Part shown: piece after piece, positions 24,145-33,529 of the stretch
Position numbering within the stretch: the first letter of the stretch is position 1
Layout of the letters: each line of letters begins with the position of its first letter
NCBI RefSeq assembly: GCF_900115745.1
Contig: NZ_FOXP01000002.1
Coordinates: 62,001 to 126,000 of the forward strand
Length of the DNA: 64,000 nt
Direction of reading: 5' to 3'
From: Sphingomonas rubra
Lineage (GTDB): Bacteria > Pseudomonadota > Alphaproteobacteria > Sphingomonadales > Sphingomonadaceae
Position numbers and translations under genes: made by a program
The notes under the pieces: model-generated
Seen by the model: the letters and a program-made list of their open reading frames with translations, nothing else
Databases searched by the model: none
What the model was told of the DNA's origin: nothing

Positions 24145-24999
24145 ATCGTCGGCGGCATGCTCGCCCTCACCGGCTGCGTCGCCGTCGCGCCCGTCACCGT
24201 GCAGCAACCCCGCACGATCACCGCGCCCGTGGTCGTCGAGGGCGTCCCGGCGGGTATGCAGTATCTCTACGGCTCGGGTGAGGCCGACGCGATCAGCCGC
24301 CAGGCGTGGCGCGCCATCGCCGGGCAGGGCGCGACCGCGGCCCGCCGCCGTCCGCGCGACAGCGTCGTCCTGGTACAGGGCTCCACGCTCGCCGCCCCCC
24401 GCTTCGTCCCCTGCGGCGCTAAGCCGCTCGCCGCCGTGTTCGACGTCGACGAGACGGTGGCGCTCAACCTCGGGTTCGAGCGCGACGCCGCCGCGGGCCG
24501 CCCCTACGAGCAGGCGCGCTGGCGGGCGTACGAGATCACCGGCGGCACCACCGCCCGCGCCGTCCCCGGCGCGGTCGACGCGATCCGCGCCCTTCGCGCG
24601 AGCGGTATCACCGTCGTCTTCAACAGCAACCGGTCCGCCGAGAACGCCGTCGCGACGGTCGCGATGCTCGACCGCCTCGGCCTCGGTCCCGCTCGAGTCG
24701 GCGAGACGCTGTTCCTCTCCGACCAGGCCACCGGCTCGGCCAAGGACTCGCGCCGCGCCGCCATCGCCGCCCGCTACTGCGTCGTCGCGATGGCCGGCGA
24801 CCAGCTCGGCGACTTCTCCGACCTGTTCAACGCCGGCCTGACCCCGCCGCAGCGCCGCGCCGCGGCCGACGCCCCCGCGATCGCGCGGCTGTGGGGCGCG
24901 GGCTGGTTCGTCCTTCCCAACCCCGTCTACGGCACCGCGCTGAAAGGTCGCCTGGACGAGGTCTTTCCCGCCGACAGCGCCTGGGCGCCCGAACCATGA
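24139..24999 (+). CDS. HAD acid phosphatase-like lipoprotein
   Basis: A 286-residue protein of the class B/e(P4)-type acid phosphatase branch of the HAD superfamily. A lipobox LALTGC is near residues 9-14, so it should be lipid-anchored in the outer membrane. The HAD motifs are [10 protein letters not shown] (nucleophile Asp and acid/base Asp), VVFNSNRS, and a late [10 protein letters not shown]. Such enzymes dephosphorylate nucleotides or small phosphomonoesters in the periplasm. The GTG at 24139 and most of the signal n-region (RKHGPRIKSG) lie in the F3 repeat; an upstream start at 23992 stays in frame. It interrupts scoA-scoB. Confidence 0.75.
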   Translation: MTIVGGMLALTGCVAVAPVTVQQPRTITAPVVVEGVPAGMQYLYGSGEADAISRQAWRAIAGQGATAARRRPRDSVVLVQGSTLAAPRFVPCGAKPLAAVFDVDETVALNLGFERDAAAGRPYEQARWRAYEITGGTTARAVPGAVDAIRALRASGITVVFNSNRSAENAVATVAMLDRLGLGPARVGETLFLSDQATGSAKDSRRAAIAARYCVVAMAGDQLGDFSDLFNAGLTPPQRRAAADAPAIARLWGAGWFVLPNPVYGTALKGRLDEVFPADSAWAPEP

Positions 25000-25012
25000 A
25001 GAGGATCAACTG

Positions 25013-25651
25013 ATGCCCTGGGACCGTAACGGCATGGCGGCGCGCGCCGCGAAGGAGCTGCGCGACGGTTACTACGTCAATCTCGGCATCGGCATCCCGA
25101 CGCTGGTGGCCAACAACATCCCCGACGGCATGACGGTGACGCTCCAGTCGGAGAACGGCATGCTCGGCATCGGCCCGTTCCCGTACGACGACGAGGTCGA
25201 TCCCGATCTCATCAACGCCGGCAAGCAGACGATCAGCGAGCTGCCGCAATCCGTCTATTTCGGCTCCGAGCAGAGTTTCGCGATGATCCGCGGCGGGCAC
25301 ATCGACCTGACCGTGCTCGGCGCGATGGAGGTGTCGGAAGGCGGCGACATCGCCAACTGGATGATCCCGGGCAAGATGATAAAAGGCATGGGCGGCGCGA
25401 TGGACTTGGTCGCCGGCGTCAAGCGGATCATCGTGGTGATGGAGCACACGTCCAAGAACGGCGATCCCAAGTTCCTGTCGCAATGCTCGCTGCCGCTGAC
25501 GGGCAAGAACGTGGTCGACATGATCGTCACCGACCTGGCGGTGTTCCAGCGGCCGGATCACGCATCCCGCTTCCGCCTGATCGAGTGCGCGCCGGGCGTC
25601 ACCGCCGACGAGGTCGCCGCGAAGACCACCGCCGCCTACGACGCCGCCTGA
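25013..25651 (+). CDS. scoB: 3-oxoacid CoA-transferase subunit B
   Basis: A 212-residue beta subunit with the catalytic glutamate in the SENGMLG motif (about residues 46-52), which forms the covalent glutamyl-CoA intermediate. [27 protein letters not shown] and the GMGGAMDLV segment are characteristic. It pairs with scoA upstream. A short palindrome (cctgcg...cgcagg, about 25676-25697) follows the stop. Confidence 0.93.
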   Translation: MPWDRNGMAARAAKELRDGYYVNLGIGIPTLVANNIPDGMTVTLQSENGMLGIGPFPYDDEVDPDLINAGKQTISELPQSVYFGSEQSFAMIRGGHIDLTVLGAMEVSEGGDIANWMIPGKMIKGMGGAMDLVAGVKRIIVVMEHTSKNGDPKFLSQCSLPLTGKNVVDMIVTDLAVFQRPDHASRFRLIECAPGVTADEVAAKTTAAYDAA

Positions 25652-25712
25652 CCGGCAGGCGGCGTCGCCGTGTTCCTGCGTTCGCAGAAACGCAGGCGTC
25701 TACCGCAGCGCC

Positions 25713-26213
25713 TCAGTCCACCGACGCCGGCCGGACCACCGCGGTGCCGGCCTCGCGCTGACGCTTCAGCTCCGCCTTCAGCCGCGCCGGGTCGCGGGCG
25801 ACGACGAAGCCGAACGAGACGCCGCCTTCCTTGCCGATCGTCGCGTGGTGCAGCCGGTGCGCCTGGACCAGCCGCTTGGCGTAGCCGTGCTTGGGCGTCC
25901 ATTTGAACAGACGCTGGTGGACCAGGCCGTCGTGGATGAAGGCGTAGATCGCGCCGTAGACGGTGATGCCCATCGCCGCCCACCACAGCCGTTCTGACCA
26001 GTAGTAGCCGATGATGAACAGCGCCACGACGATGCTGCCGAACACGACGGCGAACAGGTCGTTACGCTCCAGCACGTTGTGATGCGGCTCGTGATGGTCG
26101 CGGTGCCAGGCCCAGCCCCAGCCGTGCATCACGTATTTGTGCATCGACCAGGCGAACAATTCCATGCCGCCGACGGCGAGCAGGACGGTGGCGATCTTGT
26201 CGAGGAGGGTCAT
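25713..26213 (-). CDS. crtZ: Beta-carotene hydroxylase
   Basis: A 166-residue non-heme di-iron hydroxylase of the fatty-acid-hydroxylase fold that adds 3-OH groups to beta-ionone rings. The histidine clusters are HKYVMH (25-30), HRDHHEPHH (37-45), HDGLVH and HRLHH (119-123), set among about four membrane helices. The length is typical of CrtZ. Its ATG overlaps the crtW stop (ATGA), so hydroxylase and ketolase are made from one message. Confidence 0.93.
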   Translation of the reverse strand: MTLLDKIATVLLAVGGMELFAWSMHKYVMHGWGWAWHRDHHEPHHNVLERNDLFAVVFGSIVVALFIIGYYWSERLWWAAMGITVYGAIYAFIHDGLVHQRLFKWTPKHGYAKRLVQAHRLHHATIGKEGGVSFGFVVARDPARLKAELKRQREAGTAVVRPASVD

Positions 26214-26995
26214 GTCGCGGCTTCCTCCAGGCGGCCCGGTGACGGCGTCGCCCGCGCGCGGCGCGCGGCGGGCAGGCGCCACCAGGGCACGGCCGGGTCG
26301 AGATGATGTTCGTGATGATAGCCGAAATGGAAGCAGGTGACGAGGCTGAGCCAGCTTCCCCACCCCTCCGACCGGGCGTTGTGGGTGTCGTCGAATACCG
26401 TCTCGTCGTGCCGGTGCGGGCGATAGGTGCCGAAATAGAAGAGCTGCACCGACGAGGCGATGGCCGGCAGTCCGTAGAGCAGCAGGATGTTGAGCAGCGG
26501 CACGCCGAGCAGCCAGTACGCCGTCACCACGGTGCAGACGTAGAGCCCCGAGGGCCAGCCGAAGTAACGGCTGAGGAAGGTCGCGTACCAGCGCAGGCCG
26601 TCGCTGGGGTGGTCGGCGTCGAAGTCCGGATCGTCGCGGCTGCCCGGCGCGCGGTGGTGCTCGAAATGCGCGTCCCGCATCCGCGCCCAGGCGAACCCTG
26701 CGTAGAGGAACAGCAGCGTCGCGCCGATCGCCGCGTTGAGACGCGGTCGGCCGGGCGCGAGCGAGCCGTGCATCGCGTCGTGCGCGACGATGAACAGCCC
26801 CACCGACAGCCAGCACTGCACCGCCGCCATGGCGAGCACTAGCGGCAGCGTCGCCCAGCGTACCGGAACCAGCACCATCCCCGCGACGTGCAGCGTGATC
26901 CAGCCGGCACAGACCAGCGCCGCGAGCGTCAGCCCGGTGGCGCCCTGCGCAGGGCGAGCCCGCCAGGCGGTGGAGGAAGAGTGGGCGGTGGCCAT
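26210..26995 (-). CDS. crtW: Beta-carotene ketolase
   Basis: A 261-residue integral membrane di-iron oxygenase that introduces 4-keto groups, converting beta-carotene to canthaxanthin or, with CrtZ, towards astaxanthin. The histidine boxes are HDAMH (72-76), HFEHH (110-114) and HHEHH (227-231), with the family motif HRAPGSRDDPDFD. Several membrane helices flank the boxes. Upstream carotenoid genes (crtE, B, I, Y) are not in the window. Confidence 0.92.
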   Translation of the reverse strand: MATAHSSSTAWRARPAQGATGLTLAALVCAGWITLHVAGMVLVPVRWATLPLVLAMAAVQCWLSVGLFIVAHDAMHGSLAPGRPRLNAAIGATLLFLYAGFAWARMRDAHFEHHRAPGSRDDPDFDADHPSDGLRWYATFLSRYFGWPSGLYVCTVVTAYWLLGVPLLNILLLYGLPAIASSVQLFYFGTYRPHRHDETVFDDTHNARSEGWGSWLSLVTCFHFGYHHEHHLDPAVPWWRLPAARRARATPSPGRLEEAAT

Positions 26996-27105
26996 CGCTT
27001 CACAGATAGGCTCTCGGCCCTCGATCCGAAAGCGCGTAAAAGGTTGCGTGGGTGCAACGATCCACGCCATGTTGTTGCGCCGCAGCGGATCGGCTAGGGC
27101 AGGGC

Positions 27106-28538
<1,433 letters not shown>

Positions 28539-28542
<4 letters not shown>

Positions 28543-28643
28543 GGAAGGTGTTGGTATTGCTGGTCGCGGGCGCGCTGGTCAGCGGCTTCGCGGCGTACAG
28601 CGGCAGCGTCGCGCGACCGGCGGTGAAGACCATCAAGCCATAA
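28539..28643 (+). CDS. 34-residue membrane or secreted peptide between leuC and leuD
   Basis: A short ORF that starts in the leuC stop (ATGA). It encodes MRK, a hydrophobic segment of about 17 residues ([17 protein letters not shown]) and a short polar tail with TIKP at the end. It looks like a single membrane helix or an uncleaved signal. Translational coupling and the tidy composition support real expression, but no family is recognised. It is followed at once by an F2 repeat. Confidence 0.5.
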
Positions 28644-28644
28644 T

Positions 28645-28728
28645 CGTCCTGCCGGGCTCGCCCCGGCATCCAGAGCCAAGCAGCGCATCGTTCGTGGCTC
28701 CGGGTGCCAGGACGAGCCCGCCACGACG
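28645..28728. repeat. F2 palindromic repeat
   Basis: An imperfect inverted repeat with arms near 28645-28673 and 28699-28728, matching the F2 family with several substitutions. It lies in the transcribed spacer between the 34-residue ORF and leuD. Confidence 0.7.
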
Positions 28729-28742
28729 AAGAGGTCCGTATC

Positions 28743-29372
28743 ATGACGCCCGTCACCACCGTCGCCGGCACCGCCTATCCCTGGGGCGCGAAGAACGTCG
28801 ATACCGACGTCATCATCCCCGCCCACTGGCTCAAGACCATCAAGCGCTCGGGCCTGGGAAAAGGCGCGTTCGAGACGGTGCGCGCGCAACCGGGCAACCT
28901 GTTCGACGACCCGCGCTACGCCGGCTCCCCCATCCTGATCGCCGGCGACAATTTCGGCTGCGGATCGAGCCGGGAGCACGCCGCCTGGGCGCTCGCCGAC
29001 ATGGGCGTGCGCGCGGTGATCGCGCCCAGCTTCTCCGACATCTTCTCCGGCAACGCGTTCAAGAACGGCATCGTCCCCGTCGTCCTGCCGCAGCCGGCGA
29101 TCGACCGGCTGCTGGTCGCCGCCGCCGATGCCGAGATCACCGTCGACCTGGAGACGATGACCGTCACCACCGCCTATCAGGACCGTTTCCCCTTCGAACT
29201 GGACCCGTTCCGCCGCCGCTGCCTGATGGAAGGGCTGGACGAGGTCGGCCTGACGCTGGCACAGGATACCCAGATTTCGAATTTCGAAGGCGCGGCATCG
29301 GTGGCGCGCCCCTGGGTAGAGGGAAGACGCCGTTATGAAGGCATTGCTGTCGCAGGCTCCCGGCGGACCTGA
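28743..29372 (+). CDS. leuD: 3-isopropylmalate dehydratase small subunit
   Basis: The 209-residue swivel subunit partnering Leu[18 protein letters not shown] (about 17-33), [17 protein letters not shown] and [10 protein letters not shown] are the family motifs. The ATG at 28743 is chosen because the upstream codons belong to the F2 repeat. The 3' end overlaps the next gene by 38 bases. leuB and leuA are not in the window. Confidence 0.96.
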   Translation: MTPVTTVAGTAYPWGAKNVDTDVIIPAHWLKTIKRSGLGKGAFETVRAQPGNLFDDPRYAGSPILIAGDNFGCGSSREHAAWALADMGVRAVIAPSFSDIFSGNAFKNGIVPVVLPQPAIDRLLVAAADAEITVDLETMTVTTAYQDRFPFELDPFRRRCLMEGLDEVGLTLAQDTQISNFEGAASVARPWVEGRRRYEGIAVAGSRRT

Positions 29373-30333
29373 AACACTGGAACTGACCGAGCGGCCGGAC
29401 CCGATCCCGGCCGCCGGCCAGGTCGTGGTGGCGGTTAAGGCGTGCGCGATCAACTACCCCGACGTCCTCATCATCGAGGACAGATACCAGTTCAAGCCGC
29501 CGCGTCCCTTCGCCCCCGGCGGCGAGATCGCCGGCACGATCGAGTCGGTGGGAGAGGGCGTCACCGGCTGGTCGGTCGGTGACCGGGTGATCGGCATGAT
29601 CGGCCATGGCGGGCTGGTCGAGAAGGTCGCGGTCGATCCGGCGCGCCTGTACGCGTTGCCGCAGGGCCGCAGCTTCGCCGAGGGGGCGTCGCTGATCCTC
29701 ACCTACGGCACCACCATCCACGCCCTGCTCGACCGCGGCCACCTGAAGGAGGGCCAGTCGCTCCTGATCCTCGGCGCGGCCGGCGGCGTCGGCTTGGCGG
29801 CGATCGAGCTCGGCAAGGCGTTCGGCGCGCGCGTCGTCGCGGCGGTGTCGTCGGACGAGAAGGCGGCGGCGGCGACCGCGGCGGGCGCCGACGAGACGAT
29901 CGTCTACGGCCGCGCGCCCTTCGACAAGGACCAGTCCAAGGCACTGGCCGAGCAGTTCAAGGCGGCGGGCGGCAAGGGCGGCTTCGACGTGATCTACGAT
30001 CCGGTCGGCGGCGACTATGCCGAGCCGGCGCTGCGATCGATCGGCTGGGAGGGGCGCTACCTCGTCGTCGGCTTTCCGGCGGGCATTCCGAAACTGCCGC
30101 TGAACCTCACGCTGCTCAAGAGCTGCGACGTCTGCGGCGTCTTCTGGGGCGCCTTCGCCGCGCGCGACCCCCAAGCCAACGCCGCGCACATGGATCACCT
30201 CTTCCGCTTGTGGGAACAAGGCAGGATCGCACCGCGCGTGACCGAGACCTTTCCGCTGGACCGCGGCGGCGACGCGATCGCCAAGATGGCCGCCCGCGGC
30301 GCGATCGGCAAGCTGGTGGTGGAGGTAGGCTGA
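29335..30333 (+). CDS. NADPH:quinone oxidoreductase family protein
   Basis: A 332-residue medium-chain dehydrogenase/reductase of the quinone-reductase branch. The N-terminal GroES-like domain contains [17 protein letters not shown]; the nucleotide motif [15 protein letters not shown] is at about residue 146; the DVIYDPVGG motif is also typical. Zinc-ligand cysteines are lacking, as expected for this branch. The electron acceptor in vivo is unknown. It overlaps the leuD 3' end. Confidence 0.87.
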   Translation: MKALLSQAPGGPETLELTERPDPIPAAGQVVVAVKACAINYPDVLIIEDRYQFKPPRPFAPGGEIAGTIESVGEGVTGWSVGDRVIGMIGHGGLVEKVAVDPARLYALPQGRSFAEGASLILTYGTTIHALLDRGHLKEGQSLLILGAAGGVGLAAIELGKAFGARVVAAVSSDEKAAAATAAGADETIVYGRAPFDKDQSKALAEQFKAAGGKGGFDVIYDPVGGDYAEPALRSIGWEGRYLVVGFPAGIPKLPLNLTLLKSCDVCGVFWGAFAARDPQANAAHMDHLFRLWEQGRIAPRVTETFPLDRGGDAIAKMAARGAIGKLVVEVG

Positions 30334-30352
30334 AGACGTGCCCCACCCACAC

Positions 30353-30460
30353 CGTCACCCCGGACTTGATCCGGGGTCCATCCATCCGCGAGCGCGCCGG
30401 CAGGAGCCTCCAGCCGCGCGCCTGCCGAGCCATGGACCCCGGATCAAGTCCGGGGTGACG
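30353..30460. repeat. F3 perfect palindromic repeat
   Basis: Perfect 28-base arms at 30353-30380 and 30433-30460 (cgtcaccccggacttgatcc and onward) around a 52-base centre. It fills most of the spacer between the quinone reductase and the FAD protein. The first copy is at 24049-24144. Confidence 0.85.
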
Positions 30461-30531
30461 AAGGAGGGGTAGGGGGATAGTGTGAGGGCGAGGTGGGCGA
30501 CAAATCCCGCCGCTCACGCTACCCCGCCGCC

Positions 30532-31860
30532 ATGACCGACCATATCGTGATCGTCGGCGGCGGCTTCTCGGGCACGCTGCTGGCCATCAACCTGCTGCGC
30601 TTCGGCGGTCCTCGCCCGACCATGGTCGAGCGCGACGCCGATCGGTTCGCGCGCGGCGTCGCCTACAGCGCGACGGAGCCCGGCCACCTGCTCAACGTCC
30701 GCGCCGCCGGGATGAGCGCCTTTCCCGACGATCCCGGCCATTTCGTCCGCTGGCTGGGCGCGCGGGGAGAGGCGACCAGCTTCGTTCCCCGCCAGGTCTA
30801 TGGCAGCTATCTCGCCGAGACGTTGCAGGCCGTTCGCGACGACCGGCTGACGCTGGTGGAGGGCGACGTCGCCGCGATCGACGCGGACGGTGTCCGCCTC
30901 GATGACGGGCGGCGCGTGGCGGCAATGCGCGTCGTCCTCGCCACCGGCAACCTGCCCCCGCATACCCCGCCGGGCATCGACCCGGCCGGGCTGCCGGGCG
31001 ATCGCTATCTCGACGATCCGTGGCGCGCGCGACCGGGTGACGGGCTGGGTGACGACGACACGATCGTCCTGCTCGGCACCGGCCTGACTGCGATCGACGT
31101 GGCGTTGCAGCTCGACGCGGCCGGGTTCCGCGGTCGCGTCGTCGCGCTGTCCCGCCGCGGCCTGCGCCCGCGCCGCCACCGGGACGGCCTGCCGCCGCCC
31201 GCGGGCGAGACCGATCTGCCGGGCGTATCGCTGTCCTGGGTGCTCCGCCAGGTCCGCGAGCGCTCCGCCGAGCATGGCTGGCGCGCCGCGGTGGACCGGT
31301 TCCGGCCGATGACGCAGCGGCTGTGGGCGGCGAGCAGTGCCGAGGAGCGTTCGCGATTCCTCCGCCACCTGCGCCCCTTCTGGGACGTTCACCGCCACCG
31401 CCTCGCGCCCGCCGTCGCCGAGCGGATCGACGCCATGGTCGCCACCGGTCGGCTCCGCTTCGTCGCGGGCAAGGTCGCCGCCGCCGTGCCGGACGGGGAG
31501 GGCGTGTGCCTCCGCTGGCGTCCCCGCCATGCCGATGGAGTGGAGGCGATGCGTGTCGCGCGCATCGTCAACTGCACCGGGCCGCAGGGCGACCTGACCC
31601 GCACCGACGACCCGCTGCTCGCCCGCCTGGTCGGCGAGGGGCGCATCCGCCCCGATCCGTTGCGCCTCGGCATCGAGGTCGACGCGGAGGCGCGGGTGAT
31701 CGCCGCCGACGGCGTGGCCGACGACCGGTTGTCGTGCATCGGCCCGATGACGCGCGGCGGGTTGTGGGAGGTCGTCGCCGTGCCCGACATCCGTCGCCAG
31801 GCCTGGGACCTGGCGCGCCGGCTGTCCCACGCGCAATGGGTCGGGGGCGAGGGGCTGTAG
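30532..31860 (+). CDS. FAD/NAD(P)-binding protein (YdhS-like)
   Basis: A 442-residue protein starting with a Rossmann FAD motif (IVIVGGGFSGTLLA, about 4-17) and a second nucleotide motif (IVLLGTGLTAIDVALQL, about 180). The pattern GVAYSATEPGHLLNVRAAGM is shared with the YdhS/hydroxyacylglutathione-like FAD-NAD(P) binding family (Pfam FAD-NAD(P)-binding). The reaction is not known for the family. It stands alone. Confidence 0.75.
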   Translation: MTDHIVIVGGGFSGTLLAINLLRFGGPRPTMVERDADRFARGVAYSATEPGHLLNVRAAGMSAFPDDPGHFVRWLGARGEATSFVPRQVYGSYLAETLQAVRDDRLTLVEGDVAAIDADGVRLDDGRRVAAMRVVLATGNLPPHTPPGIDPAGLPGDRYLDDPWRARPGDGLGDDDTIVLLGTGLTAIDVALQLDAAGFRGRVVALSRRGLRPRRHRDGLPPPAGETDLPGVSLSWVLRQVRERSAEHGWRAAVDRFRPMTQRLWAASSAEERSRFLRHLRPFWDVHRHRLAPAVAERIDAMVATGRLRFVAGKVAAAVPDGEGVCLRWRPRHADGVEAMRVARIVNCTGPQGDLTRTDDPLLARLVGEGRIRPDPLRLGIEVDAEARVIAADGVADDRLSCIGPMTRGGLWEVVAVPDIRRQAWDLARRLSHAQWVGGEGL

Positions 31861-31928
31861 GGCTCAGGGCGCCGTTGCGCGCGCCCCCCGTGCCGCCTAT
31901 CTCCCGTGGATATAGCGGGGAGCCGAGC

Positions 31929-32252
31929 ATGACCACCTTCGACGATCGCCAGCGCGCGTTCGAGACCAAGCACGCCCGCGATGAGGAGATGGCGTTCCGC
32001 GTCACCGCGCGCCGCAACCGGCTGCTCGGCCAGTGGGCCGCGGCCCGCATGGACCTGACCCCCGCCGAGGCGGATGCCTACGCCACCGCCGTCGTCCAGG
32101 CCGATTTCGAGCAGGCCGGCGACGACGATGTGGTCCGCAAGGTCGTCGGCGACATCACCGCCGCCGGTCTCGACGTGGACGAGGGCGAGGTGCGCCGCGC
32201 GCTCGACGTCGCCGAGGTCGAGGCGCGCCGCCAGCTGATCGAGGCTGCCTGA
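31929..32252 (+). CDS. DUF1476 protein, F1-ATPase inhibitor zeta family
   Basis: A 107-residue DUF1476 protein. The N-terminus MTTFDDRQRAFETKHARDEE and the four-helix body are characteristic. In Paracoccus denitrificans the family member is the zeta subunit that inhibits ATP hydrolysis by the F1FO-ATPase through its N-terminal segment. Inhibition has been weak or absent in some other alphaproteobacteria, so the role here is inferred. It is followed four bases later by bolA. Confidence 0.85.
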   Translation: MTTFDDRQRAFETKHARDEEMAFRVTARRNRLLGQWAAARMDLTPAEADAYATAVVQADFEQAGDDDVVRKVVGDITAAGLDVDEGEVRRALDVAEVEARRQLIEAA

Positions 32253-32255
32253 TCC

Positions 32256-32486
32256 ATGCCGATGCTCGCCGACGACATCGCCGCGCTGATCCGCGCCGCC
32301 ATCCCCGACGCCGTGGTGGAGATCACCGACCTGGCCGGTGACGGAGACCATTACGCCGCCCGCGTGGTCGCGCCCAGCTTCGCGGGGCTCAGCCGCGTCG
32401 CCCAGACTCGCGCCGTCTACGCCGCGCTCGGCGGGCGCATGGGCGGCGAGCTGCACGCCCTGCAACTGACCACATCCGCTTCCTGA
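32256..32486 (+). CDS. BolA family protein
   Basis: A 76-residue BolA-type protein. The loop and helix around GDGDHYAARVVAPSFAGLSRVAQ and the C-terminal LHALQL strand are the family hallmarks. BolA proteins partner monothiol glutaredoxins in Fe-S cluster handling and iron sensing, and the Grx gene follows 12 bases later, which supports that pairing. Confidence 0.9.
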   Translation: MPMLADDIAALIRAAIPDAVVEITDLAGDGDHYAARVVAPSFAGLSRVAQTRAVYAALGGRMGGELHALQLTTSAS

Positions 32487-32498
32487 AGGACGATATCG

Positions 32499-32825
32499 AT
32501 GACCGACGATCCCCATGCCCGCATCGACGCGGTGGTGAAGAACAACAAGGCCGTGCTGTTCATGAAGGGCAGCCCGCTCTTTCCCCAGTGCGGCTTCTCC
32601 AGCCGCGCGGTCGCCATCCTCAATCATCTCGGCGCCGAGTTCGAGAGCGTCGACGTGCTCCAGGACCAGGGCATCCGCCAGGGCATTAAGGCCTATTCCG
32701 ACTGGCCGACGATCCCGCAGCTCTACGTCGAGGGTGAATTCGTCGGCGGGTCCGATATCATGATGGAAATGTACGAGAGCGGCGAACTGGCCGAGCTGTT
32801 CGGGGCCGAGAAGCCCGCCGCCTGA
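32499..32825 (+). CDS. grxD: Monothiol glutaredoxin Grx4
   Basis: A 108-residue monothiol glutaredoxin with the CGFS active site at 31-34, WPTIPQLYVEGEFVGGSDI for glutathione binding, and the typical length. It carries a [2Fe-2S] cluster with glutathione and forms heterodimers with BolA. An inverted repeat gggtggatcgg/ccgatccaccc (32836-32877) follows the stop and may end the transcript. Confidence 0.94.
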   Translation: MTDDPHARIDAVVKNNKAVLFMKGSPLFPQCGFSSRAVAILNHLGAEFESVDVLQDQGIRQGIKAYSDWPTIPQLYVEGEFVGGSDIMMEMYESGELAELFGAEKPAA

Positions 32826-33105
32826 CGGCGGGTGCGGGTGGATCGGCGCGAGACGGTTGCGAGCGTCCGATCCACCCTGCTGAAAGCGCTGACGCTTCGC
32901 TGCCGAAGAGGTAGCAGGTGTTGTGCCATATCCCTCCGATCGCAGATTGCGGTACATTTCGACGGTTAACGGCCGACGGTAGCAGTCGACGAGTGTAAAA
33001 GGTGCCGACATCCTTTCGTCATGCCGGGCTCGTCCCGGCATCCAGAGCAAAGCAGCGCCATCGCTCGTAATTCTGGATGCCGGACAAGCCGGGCACGACG
33101 AACCC
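32826..33105. other. Intergenic region before blaI
   Basis: This region holds an 11-base perfect inverted repeat (32836-32846 and 32867-32877) without a T-run, a 120-base stretch with no recognisable feature, and an F2 repeat (33017-33100). No gene is visible. Confidence 0.5.
33017..33100. repeat. F2 palindromic repeat
   Basis: The left arm 33017-33045 is identical to the arm at 53968; the right arm (33073-33100) has several substitutions. It ends six bases before the blaI operator. Confidence 0.75.
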
Positions 33106-33146
33106 TTGACTACATTCGTAATCAGTACGATTACGTTCGTAGTCAA
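33106..33146 (+). promoter_or_regulatory. Double BlaI/MecI-type operator
   Basis: Two dyads TAC-N4-GTA (tacattcgta at 33111-33120 and tacgttcgta at 33132-33141) are centred 21 bases apart, about two helical turns. Together they form larger inverted arms ttgactac...cgtaat. BlaI/MecI repressors bind TACA/TGTA-type dyads, and the regulator gene starts 15 bases downstream, so autoregulation is likely. Confidence 0.7.
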
Positions 33147-33160
33147 GGAGGAGGCGAGTC

Positions 33161-33529
33161 GTGGCCGAACGCATCAGCGATGCCGAGCATGCCGTCATGG
33201 AGGTGCTGTGGGACGAGGCGCCGTTGACGGCGCAAGACGTATCCGACCGCGTCGATCCGGCGCGGGGCTGGAGCGCCAACACCGTCAAGACGCTGCTCGG
33301 CCGCCTCTTGTCGAAGAACGCGATCGCGCATGAGGCGGACGGCCGCCGCTATCTTTACCGCCCGCTGGTCGCGCGCGGCGATTACGTCACGGGCGAGTCG
33401 CGGCGGCTGATCGACCGGCTGTTCGGCGGCAAACTGACCCCGCTGGTCGCCCACCTCGCCGAGCGCGACGAACTGTCCGCCGCCGACATCGCCGAGATCG
33501 AGGCGTTGCTGCGGGAGCTGAAATCGTGA
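33161..33529 (+). CDS. BlaI/MecI/CopY family repressor
   Basis: A 122-residue winged-helix repressor. The N-terminal DNA-binding domain contains ISDAEHAVMEVLWDEAPLT and the recognition region WSANTVKTLLGRLLSK, and the C-terminal part is the dimerisation helix pair. In BlaI/BlaR1 systems the membrane protease inactivates the repressor by cleavage. The GTG start follows an aaggaggag ribosome site. Its stop overlaps the protease start (GTGA). Confidence 0.9.
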   Translation: MAERISDAEHAVMEVLWDEAPLTAQDVSDRVDPARGWSANTVKTLLGRLLSKNAIAHEADGRRYLYRPLVARGDYVTGESRRLIDRLFGGKLTPLVAHLAERDELSAADIAEIEALLRELKS

